Assembly (NCBI GenBank): GCA_965229345.1
Contig: OZ245872.1
Coordinates: 3,162,001 to 3,226,000 of the forward strand
Direction: 5' to 3'
Source of the DNA: PBB1 sp965229345
Lineage (GTDB): Bacteria; Pseudomonadota; Gammaproteobacteria; Burkholderiales; Burkholderiaceae_C
Length of the DNA: 64,000 nt
The notes beneath the pieces are model-generated. The model saw only the letters and a program-made list of their open reading frames with translations, did not search any database and was not told the origin of the DNA. Positions 18,615-27,173 of the stretch are shown in pieces (positions within the stretch are counted from its first letter, which is position 1; every line of letters begins with the position of its first letter). The position numbers and the translations under genes are program-made.

Positions 18615-21600
18615 TCAGTCGCTCGTCAGCGACAGCTTGGCGCTGGGCAGCCAGGCCTCGGCGGCGCCCGCCGGACTGCGCACCTTGGGCGCCGCCACGA
18701 ACAGCCGTTCGCTCGGCAGGCCTCGGGCGACCAGCGCATCGCGCACCGCCAGACCGCGCTGCAGCGCCAGCTGGCGCATCGCGTCGGGCGTGACCTCGAT
18801 GGTCGACTTCAACAGCGCTTCCATCTCGGCCGCCGGCAGGCTCTTGGCCAGCCCGACCAGGTTGCGCGGCTTGTCGGGGATGTCGGTGTCCTTGTAGACC
18901 GCCTTCAGTAGCTCCTCGCGCTCGCCCGCCGAGAACACAGGGGCGGCGACCGGGGCACTGGCCGCCACGGCGGCGGCGCCAGCGCGGGCCGCCTCTTTCT
19001 TGCGTTCCTGAGCCAGCCGCGCATCGAGCACCGCCTGAACGTAGCCGTCGCGCTCGATGGCCGGGTCGGACACGCCGGTCACCGTCATCTTCAGCGAAGG
19101 CCGATCGACCAGCGCCTTGGCCACCTTGTCGAGCGCCGCCACGCCGGACTCGGTGAAGTACGGCACCCCCACACCGAAGGCCACTTCGCTGAGGTCTTCG
19201 TCACCGCCGCCGAACATCAGGGAGAAAGGCGCGGTGATCGCCTTCTCGATCAGGTTGAAGATGACCTTGAAGATGATGCCGGCGACGCTGAACTGCGGGT
19301 CATTCAGCGAGCCGCTGATCGGAAGATTGATGTCGATCACGCCGTGACGGTCCTTCAGCAGGGCCACCGCCAGCAGCACCGGCAGCTTGGTGGCGCTCGG
19401 GCTGTCGATGCGCTCGCCGAAGGTCAGCTGGTTCAGGATCACCTGGTTCTTGGCCTCCAGCCGGCCGTCCGGCGTGATCGCATACGACACGTCCATGCTG
19501 AGCTTGCCGCGTTCGATCGCGTAGCCCGCGTACTTGCCTGCATAAGGCGAGAGCGGCGCCAGTTCGAGGTCGGTCGCCTTCGCGCGGATGTTCAACGCCA
19601 GGGGCTTGGCCATCGGGTTCAACTGGCCCGAGATGTCGAGCAGCGCGGTGCCGGCGGCGCGGCCATGCAGCTCCAGCGTGGCCATGTCGCGCGAGCCCGA
19701 GCGGAACGCACCCAGACTGCCGTTGAGTTCGGTGAGTTCGGCGCTGTAGTTGGGGCTGACGAAGTGGTCACTGAAATCGACGCGCCCGTTGGTGAGCTTG
19801 GTCGCGCCGATGCTCAGCTGCAGCGCAGACGCCGCGGCGTCGGCCGGGGCCGCGGATGCCGCCGTGGCTGAGGGGCTGGCAGCCACTGCCGGCGCTGGTG
19901 TAGGCGCCACCACGGGCGCGCTGGCCGCTTCGGCTGGCGCCGCCGCGCGGCTGGCCGACACATCCTGCAGGTTGAAGCGCCCGTCTTCGGTGATCACCAG
20001 GCGTGAGTAGAAATCAGCCAGTGCGGCTTCGGTGATGTCGACAACCGGCCCGCGACCAGGCGCCATGGCCAGGGTGACGCCGCTGAGCTTGAACGACTGC
20101 CAGCTCAGCAGTTCGTCGGTGTTGCCCAGGCCAGGCTTGGCCCCTGCCGCAGGCCGGCTGTGGACCAGCACATCAGCCAGCAGCACATCGCCGGTGACAC
20201 CGATGTCCAAGCCCGCCGGCAGTTCCTTCACAGCGACATTCGCCTTGACCCCGGTCTCGGCACGCAGCAAGCGCACCGGCAGCTGATCCCGCACATAAGG
20301 CTCGAACGCCTGCAGGGGAAAGCGATCGAGCTTCAGCGCGCCCTTGACCATCAGCGGCTGCAGCCCGAGCTGGCCTCGCCAGTCCAGCACGCCGGAGGTC
20401 ACTGCGCCCAGCGCCACGGCCGTCGATTTGTCGCTGGCCTTGCTGGCGGCCTGATCCAGTTCGCGCGGGCCCAGCAGCCGGGCACTGACATGAACCTTGG
20501 CGGGCGCGGTGGTGCGGGCCCCATTCAACGTGAGCGCCTGCACGCCCAGCTGGATGGCGCGCAGGTCGATGCGCACCGGTTCGGTGTCCGGCAGGCCGGC
20601 GACATAGGCGTCGTCGATCCGCAGCGAACCACCATCGAGGGCGAAGTCGCGCAGATCGATCTGCCAGCCTGCGTTTGCAGTCGCAGCCGCGGCAGGTGCC
20701 GAGGCCTGCCTGCCCGCGGGTGGGGCCGCATGCTGCGCTGGCGTGGCCGCTGCAGCGGGAGTCCGGGACCAGCGCTGCACATTCCACACGCCTTCGGGGT
20801 CGCGCGAGACGGCAAGCGCCGGCTGCACGAGCTTGACGCTGGCCAGCGTGACCCGCTGCGCCAGCACATCGACCTCGGCGCCCTGCACGGCGAACTGCTT
20901 CAGTGCCACAGCGGGCGGCTTGGGAACGGCCTTGCCCTTGGCAGGCGCCACGGTCGCGTCTGCGACCTGCAGGTCGTCGAGCGTGATCTCGCCGCGCGAC
21001 ACCGCCAAACGGGGGCTCTCGCCCGCCGCCCAGTTCACCTGCGCCGATGCGTCCAGCTGGCCGCTGACGCGCGCTTGCAGCGCAGTCGAGACATAAGGCG
21101 CCAAGGCCTCCAGCGCCAGCGCACTCAGCTTCACGTCGAGTTGTGCCTGGCGGTCGCTGACCCGCCCGTCTACCGCGAGACGGCCCTGCGCAGGCGCATC
21201 GGCCGCCGATCCGGCCAGGGTGGCCTGCAGACTGATCGGCATCGCGGCATCGGCGGCAAAGGGATAGGCCAGCGGGCCGGCTTTCATGTCGACGCCTTGC
21301 AGCGCCAGCGCTGCAGGCGGCGTGGTGGTGGCGTCGGCCCACGTCGCACCCAGGCCACGGAGTTGCAAGGCCTCGACCTGCACCTTCCAGGGCTTGGATG
21401 CAACAGCCGGTGCGGTGGGTGCCGAAGCCGCTGCCGTCGGTGCAGCGCCGGTGGCAGGCGGCGAACTGGCCAAGGCCGCCAGGTTCAACCGGCCGGCCGC
21501 ATCGCGGCTGAGGTGCACGGTGGGAGCGTCGAGCTCGATGGCGCCGAAGGACAGCTCACGGTGCAGCGGCCGGACATCGCGCAGCGCCACCGACAGCCGT

Positions 21601-22475
21601 TTCCACTCCAGCAGCACCTGGCCCGCCGTGTCGTTGATCGCGAAGTCGTTCACCCCAACGTTGCCACGCAGGGCCGCGCTGGGTTCGGCGTTCACCGGCA
21701 TCGAGAAATCAAGCACCAGGTCGGCCGTGACTTTGCCTCGGTTCAGGCGCACGGGCGATGCCGCGGGCAGGTAGCCGCGGTAGGGCGACAGATCGAGCTC
21801 GCCCATCTTCAACTGCAGCGTGGCCTGCCGGGTCTGGGCGAACGGCGTGGCCTGCGCACCGGTATCGAACGGCGTGCCGTTGAAGCGAAAGGCGAGCCGC
21901 GGCTCGACCTTCACGTCGATCTTCGAGGGCAGGTTGGCCAGAAACGGGAGCCCCAGATTCAGCGCTTCGAGCCGGTGCTGCTGTTGCACCGGCCGGTCGT
22001 CGAAGAGCACCGACGCATCGCTGACCTTCAGGTTGTAGAGCGCAAAGCTCAGCGGCTCGGAGGGCGCCGGCTCGGGCGTCGTGGGCTGGAAGCGGGCGAT
22101 CAGGTCGTCGATGTCGTAGTGGCCGGGGGCCGTGCGGGCCAGGCGCAACTCGGGTGCATCGATCTCGAACGCCTCGACCACCGGCGCCGCACGCAACAGC
22201 GAGCTGATGTCGGCGTTGACATACAGCCGCGCCACCTTCAGCAGCGGCTGCGCCTTCGGATCGCCGGGCGCACCACCGATGACGATGTCGCGCAGGGTCA
22301 GCTCGAGCGACCACGGGCTGAAACTCACCTCGCCCAGCGTGACCGTGCGGCCGAGCGCTTCGCCCAGACGCTGCTGTGCCTGGGACTTCAGCACCGGCGG
22401 CACGATCGCCCACGCCAGCACCCACAACACGACCAACGCAAGACCCGCCCAGGCGCAACGCCGCATCCACTTCAC
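18615..22475 (-). CDS. Large DUF748 / AsmA-like protein
   Basis: About 1286 residues: one N-terminal transmembrane helix (WAGLALVVLWVLAWAIVPPVLKS) followed by a long periplasmic repeat-rich part with Ala/Pro-rich linkers. Features include TLGEVSFSPWSLELTLRDIVIGG at the start and the DUF748 C-terminal block ISGSLNDPQFSVAGIIFKVIFNLIEKAITAPFSLMFGGGDEDL. AsmA/DUF748 proteins belong to the bridge-like lipid-transfer or envelope-maintenance class. GTG 22475 is preferred because AGGAG lies seven bases upstream and MKWMRR gives a normal anchor; the open frame reaches 22511. It is upstream of and coupled to the FecA-like receptor. Confidence 0.82.
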   Translation of the reverse strand: MKWMRRCAWAGLALVVLWVLAWAIVPPVLKSQAQQRLGEALGRTVTLGEVSFSPWSLELTLRDIVIGGAPGDPKAQPLLKVARLYVNADISSLLRAAPVVEAFEIDAPELRLARTAPGHYDIDDLIARFQPTTPEPAPSEPLSFALYNLKVSDASVLFDDRPVQQQHRLEALNLGLPFLANLPSKIDVKVEPRLAFRFNGTPFDTGAQATPFAQTRQATLQLKMGELDLSPYRGYLPAASPVRLNRGKVTADLVLDFSMPVNAEPSAALRGNVGVNDFAINDTAGQVLLEWKRLSVALRDVRPLHRELSFGAIELDAPTVHLSRDAAGRLNLAALASSPPATGAAPTAAASAPTAPAVASKPWKVQVEALQLRGLGATWADATTTPPAALALQGVDMKAGPLAYPFAADAAMPISLQATLAGSAADAPAQGRLAVDGRVSDRQAQLDVKLSALALEALAPYVSTALQARVSGQLDASAQVNWAAGESPRLAVSRGEITLDDLQVADATVAPAKGKAVPKPPAVALKQFAVQGAEVDVLAQRVTLASVKLVQPALAVSRDPEGVWNVQRWSRTPAAAATPAQHAAPPAGRQASAPAAAATANAGWQIDLRDFALDGGSLRIDDAYVAGLPDTEPVRIDLRAIQLGVQALTLNGARTTAPAKVHVSARLLGPRELDQAASKASDKSTAVALGAVTSGVLDWRGQLGLQPLMVKGALKLDRFPLQAFEPYVRDQLPVRLLRAETGVKANVAVKELPAGLDIGVTGDVLLADVLVHSRPAAGAKPGLGNTDELLSWQSFKLSGVTLAMAPGRGPVVDITEAALADFYSRLVITEDGRFNLQDVSASRAAAPAEAASAPVVAPTPAPAVAASPSATAASAAPADAAASALQLSIGATKLTNGRVDFSDHFVSPNYSAELTELNGSLGAFRSGSRDMATLELHGRAAGTALLDISGQLNPMAKPLALNIRAKATDLELAPLSPYAGKYAGYAIERGKLSMDVSYAITPDGRLEAKNQVILNQLTFGERIDSPSATKLPVLLAVALLKDRHGVIDINLPISGSLNDPQFSVAGIIFKVIFNLIEKAITAPFSLMFGGGDEDLSEVAFGVGVPYFTESGVAALDKVAKALVDRPSLKMTVTGVSDPAIERDGYVQAVLDARLAQERKKEAARAGAAAVAASAPVAAPVFSAGEREELLKAVYKDTDIPDKPRNLVGLAKSLPAAEMEALLKSTIEVTPDAMRQLALQRGLAVRDALVARGLPSERLFVAAPKVRSPAGAAEAWLPSAKLSLTSD

Positions 22476-22592
22476 TGCTTGTCTCCTGACGTATGGCCTG
22501 ATCGACGACACGGGCCCGCATGCCTATCGTGTCATGCGCGCATGCCCGCTCACAATCGCTGATTTTCCACGCTGGAACGAAAGAGCCCCTGA

Positions 22593-23447
22593 GTGCACAG
22601 CCTGATCAGCCTGCTCGGCATCGAGAGCTGGAAGCCGGTGCTCACCGCCTTGTTGCTGCCCCCGGTGCCGCTGCTGCTGGCGGTGCTGGTGGGCGCCCGG
22701 CTGATGCTGCCGCGCCGCGGCTGGGGCTGGCTGGTGGTGTTGCTGAGCGTGGCCGGCTTGTGGCTGACGGCGTGCACCGGCTTCGCCCGGCTGATCGAGC
22801 CGCTGCTGCTGTCACCGTCCCCGGCGCTGCAGGCTGATCGCATCGCCGAATTGCGTGCCGAAGGCCGATCGGCGGCCAGTGGGGCCACCGCCAACAGCGG
22901 CAGCGGTAGCGGCCGCAGCGGCGTGGCGATCCTGGTGCTGGGCGGTGGTGTCGAGCCCTATGCGCCCGAATACGGCATGAGCAACCTCGGCTCCTATTCG
23001 CTGGAGAGCCTGCGCTACGGCCTGTGGCTGAGTCGGGAGACCGGGTGGCCGGTGGGCTTCAGCGGCGGGATCGGCTGGGCCAATCGGGCCGGTGCTGCCG
23101 AAGCCGACGTGGCGGCGAGGATTGCGGCGCAGGAATACGGCCGACCGCTGCGCTGGATCGAGTCCGAATCGCGCGACACCCGGGAGAACGCGGCGCGCAG
23201 CCTGCCCTTGCTCAAGGCCGCCGGTGTGCGCCACGTGCTGCTGGTGACACGAGGCTGGCACATGCAGCGCGCGCTGGCCTTGTTCAACGAGGCAGCGGCC
23301 GACAGCGGCATCCGCATCGAAGCGGCACCCATGGGACTGGCCGCGCGGGTCGAGACCCCGTGGCTGTCGTGGCTGCCGACGTCTGCCGGCTTCGAGCGCG
23401 TGCGGCTGGTGCTGCGCGAGTGGCTGGGCTGGAAGCTGGGGGGTTGA
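22593..23447 (+). CDS. YdcF/ElyC/SanA family membrane protein
   Basis: A 284-residue protein with two N-terminal hydrophobic segments (about residues 15-38 and 45-65) and a DUF218 domain from residue 110: VAILVLGGGVEPYAPEYG, SLESLRYGLWLSRETGWPVGFSGG, IESESRDTRENAARSLPLL and VLLVTRGWHMQRALALF. ElyC and SanA act in envelope and peptidoglycan-precursor homeostasis; the reaction is not known. A Gly/Ser-rich linker (residues 95-110) is unusual. GTG start at 22593, divergent from DUF748. Confidence 0.85.
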   Translation: MHSLISLLGIESWKPVLTALLLPPVPLLLAVLVGARLMLPRRGWGWLVVLLSVAGLWLTACTGFARLIEPLLLSPSPALQADRIAELRAEGRSAASGATANSGSGSGRSGVAILVLGGGVEPYAPEYGMSNLGSYSLESLRYGLWLSRETGWPVGFSGGIGWANRAGAAEADVAARIAAQEYGRPLRWIESESRDTRENAARSLPLLKAAGVRHVLLVTRGWHMQRALALFNEAAADSGIRIEAAPMGLAARVETPWLSWLPTSAGFERVRLVLREWLGWKLGG

Positions 23448-23516
23448 TGGAGGGCCGAGCGCGTGGACTGACAAGCTGACAGTTCCTCGATGACCGGGCG
23501 CAACGGCGTGTCAATC

Positions 23517-23545
23517 TTGCAAATGAGAACAGTTCTCTTTAATAT
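23517..23545 (+). promoter_or_regulatory. Promoter with overlapping Fur-box-like operator
   Basis: AAATGAGAACAGTTCTCTTT (23521-23540) contains the dyad GAGAA-CAG-TTCTC and resembles the AATGAGAAT-ATTCTCATT form of the Fur box. It sits between TTGCAA (23517-23522) and TAATAT (23540-23545), a 17-base-spaced sigma-70-type promoter. It is 36 bases before the cupredoxin gene of the FTR1 operon, so iron-dependent repression by Fur is the natural reading. Confidence 0.62.
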
Positions 23546-23580
23546 CTGATCTCCGCCATCTGGCGCCCCAAAGTCCTCCC

Positions 23581-23916
23581 ATGATTCGCCGTGCCGTGCT
23601 TTGTGTATCTGCCCTCATGGCGCTGGTTTTTGCGGGCCACGCTGCCGCTGCAGAGCCGGAATGGCTGCTCGTCATCAAGAACCACCGCTTTGAGCCCTCC
23701 GAGCTGAAGGTACCGTCGGGGCAGCGCATCAAGCTGATCGTTCACAACCAGGACACCACCCCCGAGGAGTTCGAGAGTCACAGCCTGAACCGCGAAAAGC
23801 TGGTTCCCGCGGGCACCAAGGCCACGATCTTCATCGGACCCCTCAAGCCAGGCAGCTACAGCTTCATCGGCGAGTTCAACGAAGCGACCGCCAAGGGCGT
23901 CGTGATCGCCGAGTGA
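23581..23916 (+). CDS. Cupredoxin-like periplasmic protein of FTR1 operon
   Basis: A 111-residue protein with a signal peptide (cleavage near GHAAAA-EP) and a single cupredoxin-fold domain: HRFEPSELKVPSGQRIKLIVHNQDTTPEEFESHSLNREKLVPAG and PLKPGSYSFIGEFNEATAKGVVI. The Cys ligand of a type-1 copper site is absent, as in the EfeO-type cupredoxin domain. Such proteins accompany FTR1 permeases, where they are thought to bind or oxidise ferrous iron in the periplasm. First gene of the operon behind the Fur-box-like promoter; the stop overlaps the next start. Confidence 0.85.
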   Translation: MIRRAVLCVSALMALVFAGHAAAAEPEWLLVIKNHRFEPSELKVPSGQRIKLIVHNQDTTPEEFESHSLNREKLVPAGTKATIFIGPLKPGSYSFIGEFNEATAKGVVIAE

Positions 23917-24779
23917 GCATCGGCGACGCATCGATGTTCACCACCGCCCTCATTGTTTTTCGAGAAACGCTCGAAGCCGCGCTGTTCATCGGCATCGTTG
24001 CGGCCGCGACGCGCGAACTGGTGGGTCGCGCCCGGTGGCTGACCGCCGGCGTCGCCGCGGGCGCGTTGGGTGCTGTCTTGCTCGCCATGCTGGCCCAACA
24101 CCTCAGCGGCTGGCTCGACGGACTGGGGCAGGACGTGGTCAACATCGGCATCCTGTCGCTGGCGCTGGTGATGCTGCTGTGGCACTGCGTCTGGGTCAGC
24201 ACGCACACCCGCGAGATGGTCAGCGTAGCCCGACAGCTGGGGCAGTCGGTGCAGCAGGGCCACAAGCCACCGCTGGCATTGGTGGTGGTGGTGGCCCTGG
24301 CCGTGTTGCGCGAAGGCGCCGAGACCGTGCTGTTCGTGACGGGCTCGCTCACGGGCAACGGGGCGACATCGCCCGTCGCTGTGCTGACGGCAGGCGTCCT
24401 CGGCTTGCTGTGTGGCGCGCTGGTGGGCGTCGGCATCTATGCGGGCCTGTCACGCATCCCCACCCGACGGGTCTTCTCGGTGACGAACGTCCTGATCGCG
24501 CTGCTGGCGGGCTCGCTGGCCAGCCAGCTGGCACGAGCGCTGGCCCAAGCCGGCTTCATCGAGTCGTGGACCAGCCCGCTGTGGGACAGCAATGCGCTGC
24601 TTTCACAGGACTCGGTGCTGGGGACTTTCCTGCATGCCTTGGTCGGCTATGACGCGCAGCCCTCGGCCGCGCAGCTGTGCAGCTACCTCACCGCATTGAT
24701 CTTCATCTACGCAGGCACCCGCCTGCTCCAGCCGCGCGCCGCTGCCCCTGCCCCTGCGGCAGCAGGCCGCGTTGGCTGA
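23913..24779 (+). CDS. FTR1-family iron permease
   Basis: High-affinity iron permease in the inner membrane. The 288-residue protein has about seven hydrophobic helices and both iron-binding R-E-x-x-E motifs of the family: RETLE at residues 17-21 and REGAE at 133-137. The GTG at 23913 overlaps the cupredoxin stop (GTGA); the ATG at 23934 (MFTTALIVFRETLEA) is an equally likely start that matches the usual family N-terminus. With the cupredoxin protein it resembles a reduced EfeUO-type system; no DyP peroxidase (EfeB) follows. Confidence 0.92.
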   Translation: MSIGDASMFTTALIVFRETLEAALFIGIVAAATRELVGRARWLTAGVAAGALGAVLLAMLAQHLSGWLDGLGQDVVNIGILSLALVMLLWHCVWVSTHTREMVSVARQLGQSVQQGHKPPLALVVVVALAVLREGAETVLFVTGSLTGNGATSPVAVLTAGVLGLLCGALVGVGIYAGLSRIPTRRVFSVTNVLIALLAGSLASQLARALAQAGFIESWTSPLWDSNALLSQDSVLGTFLHALVGYDAQPSAAQLCSYLTALIFIYAGTRLLQPRAAAPAPAAAGRVG

Positions 24780-24810
24780 CTTTCTCAACCCCTCACCTTT
24801 GGAATTTCCC

Positions 24811-25566
24811 ATGATGCGAGCCGCCATTCGCGCGGGAGCGCTGGTTGCCATGGCCGGGCATTCGCTCGTGTACACGCCTGTCGCGATGGCCGAGCCCGCC
24901 GATTACGTGAGCAGCCCGATCGTCGAAGAAGGCGAACGCGAGATCGATTTCAAGTCAGGCACCGCCAAGTCGCGGGATGGCACGCGCGAGACGCAGTACT
25001 CGTTGGGCCTGGGGCTGGGCGTGACCAGCTGGTGGTCCACCGAGTTCTACGCCAAGTGGCACAAGGAGCCCGGCTCATCGACGGGGTTCGACGCCTGGGA
25101 GTGGGAGAACAAGTTCCAGTTCACCGAAACCGGCAAGTACCCGGTGGACGTCGGCTTCCTGTTCGAGATCGAACGCCCGAAGGACCGCAGCGAAGGCTAT
25201 GAGTACCGCTGGGGCCCGTTGCTGCAGGCCGATCTCACGCAGAGCCTGCAGGCGAACCTGAACCTGCTGTTCGAGAAACACTTTCACAGCAGCGAGCCCA
25301 GCCCGGCGGAACTCGGCTACCAGTGGCAATTGAAGTACCGCTGGCAACCGGCGCTGGAATACGGTCTGCAGGGATTCGGCAACGTGGGTCACTGGGACCA
25401 CTGGGAAGCCTCGTCGAAGCAGGAACACATCGTGGGGCCGGCCCTGTTCGGCCGCATCCCGGTCGGCGACCACCAGGCCGTCAAGTACAACGCGGGCGTG
25501 CTGTTCGGCATGACCGATGGTTCGCCACGCCACACCTTCCGCATGCAGGCGGAGTACGAGTTCTAG
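24811..25566 (+). CDS. Outer membrane beta-barrel protein of iron operon
   Basis: A 251-residue protein with a signal peptide (cleavage near PVAMA-EP) and alternating aromatic/hydrophobic strands ending in FRMQAEYEF, the C-terminal Phe typical of outer membrane barrels. The family is not certain. It follows FTR1 by 31 bases on the same strand, so it is probably in the same iron-regulated operon and could give iron passage through the outer membrane (inference). ATG 24811 is chosen because it begins the signal peptide; the frame is open upstream to 24772. Confidence 0.72.
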   Translation: MMRAAIRAGALVAMAGHSLVYTPVAMAEPADYVSSPIVEEGEREIDFKSGTAKSRDGTRETQYSLGLGLGVTSWWSTEFYAKWHKEPGSSTGFDAWEWENKFQFTETGKYPVDVGFLFEIERPKDRSEGYEYRWGPLLQADLTQSLQANLNLLFEKHFHSSEPSPAELGYQWQLKYRWQPALEYGLQGFGNVGHWDHWEASSKQEHIVGPALFGRIPVGDHQAVKYNAGVLFGMTDGSPRHTFRMQAEYEF

Positions 25567-25584
25567 CCGCGCGCCTGACGAGCC

Positions 25585-26505
25585 TCAGCCTGCGGGAGGC
25601 TGCGCCTTCAGCGTGGCCATGTCGATCACGAAGCGGTATTTGACGTCGCTCTTGAGCATGCGCTCGTAGGCGGTGTTGATCTCGCTGATGGCGATCATCT
25701 CGATGTCGGCGACGATGCCGTGTTCGGCGCAGAAGTCGAGCATCTCCTGCGTTTCGCGGATACCGCCGATCAGCGATCCACCCAGCCGGCGGCGCTTGAA
25801 GATCAGGCCGAACACCTTGGGCCCCGGGTGCGGGTGGTCCGGTGCGCCCACCAACGTCATCGTGCAATCGCGCTTGAGCAAGGCGATGAACGGGTCCAGG
25901 TCGTGCTGCGCAGCCACGGTGTTGAGGATGAAGTCGAACGAGTTCTGGTGGACGGCCATCGCCTCCGGATCTTTCGAGATCACGACCTCGGCGGCACCCA
26001 TGCCGACGATGCCCACCCTCTGTCCCTTTTGCACGCCCCACTGGCGCAACGGCGGCCAGCTGGTCCCGGTGGCTGATCCTGAGCACGAACTTCTGCTGCA
26101 CGACGACGCGGCTCGAGTAGCCGCCTAAGGTGTTCTCGCCACCGAAGACGGGGCCGGTGTAGGTGCCGGTGAAGCCGTTGTCGCAGTACTGCTCGAGCCC
26201 GTCGCCGCAGGCGCTGCAACGCAGGCAGCTGTCGACCATGCTGCCCACGCCGGCGATGTCGCCGGGCTTGAACCGGCTGACCCGGGCGCCCACGGCGCTG
26301 ACGCGGCCCGCGATTTCGTGGCCAGGCACCGACGGATAGAGCGTGTTCTCCCATTCGTTGCGCGCGGTGTGCAGATCGGAGTAGCACACGCCGCCCTACA
26401 GGATGTCGATCTGCACGTCGTCCGGCCCGGGCTCGCGGTGCTCGATGGCGAGCCGGGTGGTGGCGCTCTGGGCGGCGTAAGCGAGTGCGGTGGCTGTGGC
26501 GGGGG
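25585..26505 (-). pseudogene. Zinc alcohol dehydrogenase (YahK/CAD-like), decayed
   Basis: Homology to NADP-dependent zinc alcohol dehydrogenases runs across the region but is broken several ways. The N-terminal part (AAQSATTRLAIEHREPGPDDVQIDIL) lacks an ATG and ends at an in-frame TAG (26396-26398). It continues as GGVCYSDLHTARNEWENTLYPSVPGHEIAGRV with the structural-zinc segment CLRCSACGDGLEQYC, then changes frame near 26060 after losing about ten residues. The Rossmann part keeps QRVGIVGMG but lacks about 35 residues before AEVVISKDPEAM. The C-terminus to DMATLKAQPPAG is intact. No functional enzyme can be made. Confidence 0.85.
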
Positions 26506-26664
26506 CTTCGTCAGGGGGCCAGGCACGCAAGCCTGAGGTGCCGATTCTGAGAGCGCGGGAAATTGCGCGCGCACAGCCTTTCCGGCGCCTGCTCGAAGGG
26601 CGCGATCACCCCCCCGACGCCCAGAAAACGCGGGCGCCAGTTACAACTCGGTGCAATTTTAAGA

Positions 26665-26687
26665 TAAATGTGCACTTTGCACATTTA
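26665..26687. promoter_or_regulatory. Perfect palindromic operator upstream of MrtJ-like gene
   Basis: TAAATGTGCA (26665-26674), CTT, TGCACATTTA (26678-26687): perfect 10-bp arms with a 3-base centre, ten bases before the ATG of the CPBP protease gene. TTTTAAGAT just upstream could be the -10 element, so a bound protein would block transcription or initiation. The regulator is not identifiable; the spacing does not fit canonical CRP (TGTGA-N6-TCACA). Confidence 0.55.
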
Positions 26688-26697
26688 GTATGCCGCC

Positions 26698-27168
26698 ATG
26701 CTTTCGATTGCCCACACCAACAACGCGGCTTTTTTGACCGGCGGCGAACCTGCCATCGCGGGAGTGCGCCGGGCGGGCCTCAGTCACGCCAACGGTCTGT
26801 TCTGGCTCTGCGCCGGGCTGGGCGTGCTGGCCGGGCTGCTCGGCCAACGCTCGTCGGTCATGCCTTCGGGTTCGGTCATCTGGTTGCTGGCCGGCGCACC
26901 GGTGGTCGAAGAAGTGATCTTCCGGATCGGGTTGCATGAAGAGCTCCTGACCCGCTTGCATTCGGCCCCCGCGGCCAATGCCCTCACGGCGCTGGCGTTC
27001 GCGGTGGCCCATGGCCTGAGCCGCGGCACCCCTCAGTCGCTGCTCACGTTGCTGCCGGCGCTGGCGATCGGTGCGATGTACCAGCGCTCGCGTCGTCTGG
27101 CGCCTTCCATTGCGCTGCACGCCACCTTCAACGCCGTCTGGCTGGCGGTGCCCGGCCTCGCGTCCTGA
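26698..27168 (+). CDS. CPBP glutamic-type intramembrane protease, MrtJ-like
   Basis: A 156-residue membrane protein with the CPBP/Abi catalytic motifs: EEVIFR (E71, E72, R76), FAVAHGL (H105) and HATFN (H141, N145), spread over four or so hydrophobic helices. Small CPBP proteases beside a protein with a Gly-rich/Cys/TM/Arg C-terminal signal are known as JDVT-CTERM sorting proteases (MrtJ). The very next gene encodes such a target, five bases away, which supports the call. It likely cleaves the target's C-terminal helix within the inner membrane. Confidence 0.8.
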   Translation: MLSIAHTNNAAFLTGGEPAIAGVRRAGLSHANGLFWLCAGLGVLAGLLGQRSSVMPSGSVIWLLAGAPVVEEVIFRIGLHEELLTRLHSAPAANALTALAFAVAHGLSRGTPQSLLTLLPALAIGAMYQRSRRLAPSIALHATFNAVWLAVPGLAS

Positions 27169-27173
27169 TCCCG

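Noticed and set aside
20160..22562. 800-codon plus-strand open frame antisense to the DUF748 gene
   Set aside because: Same shadow effect; the composition (Arg, Gln, Gly, His) is not protein-like and the minus frame has a signal anchor and family motifs.
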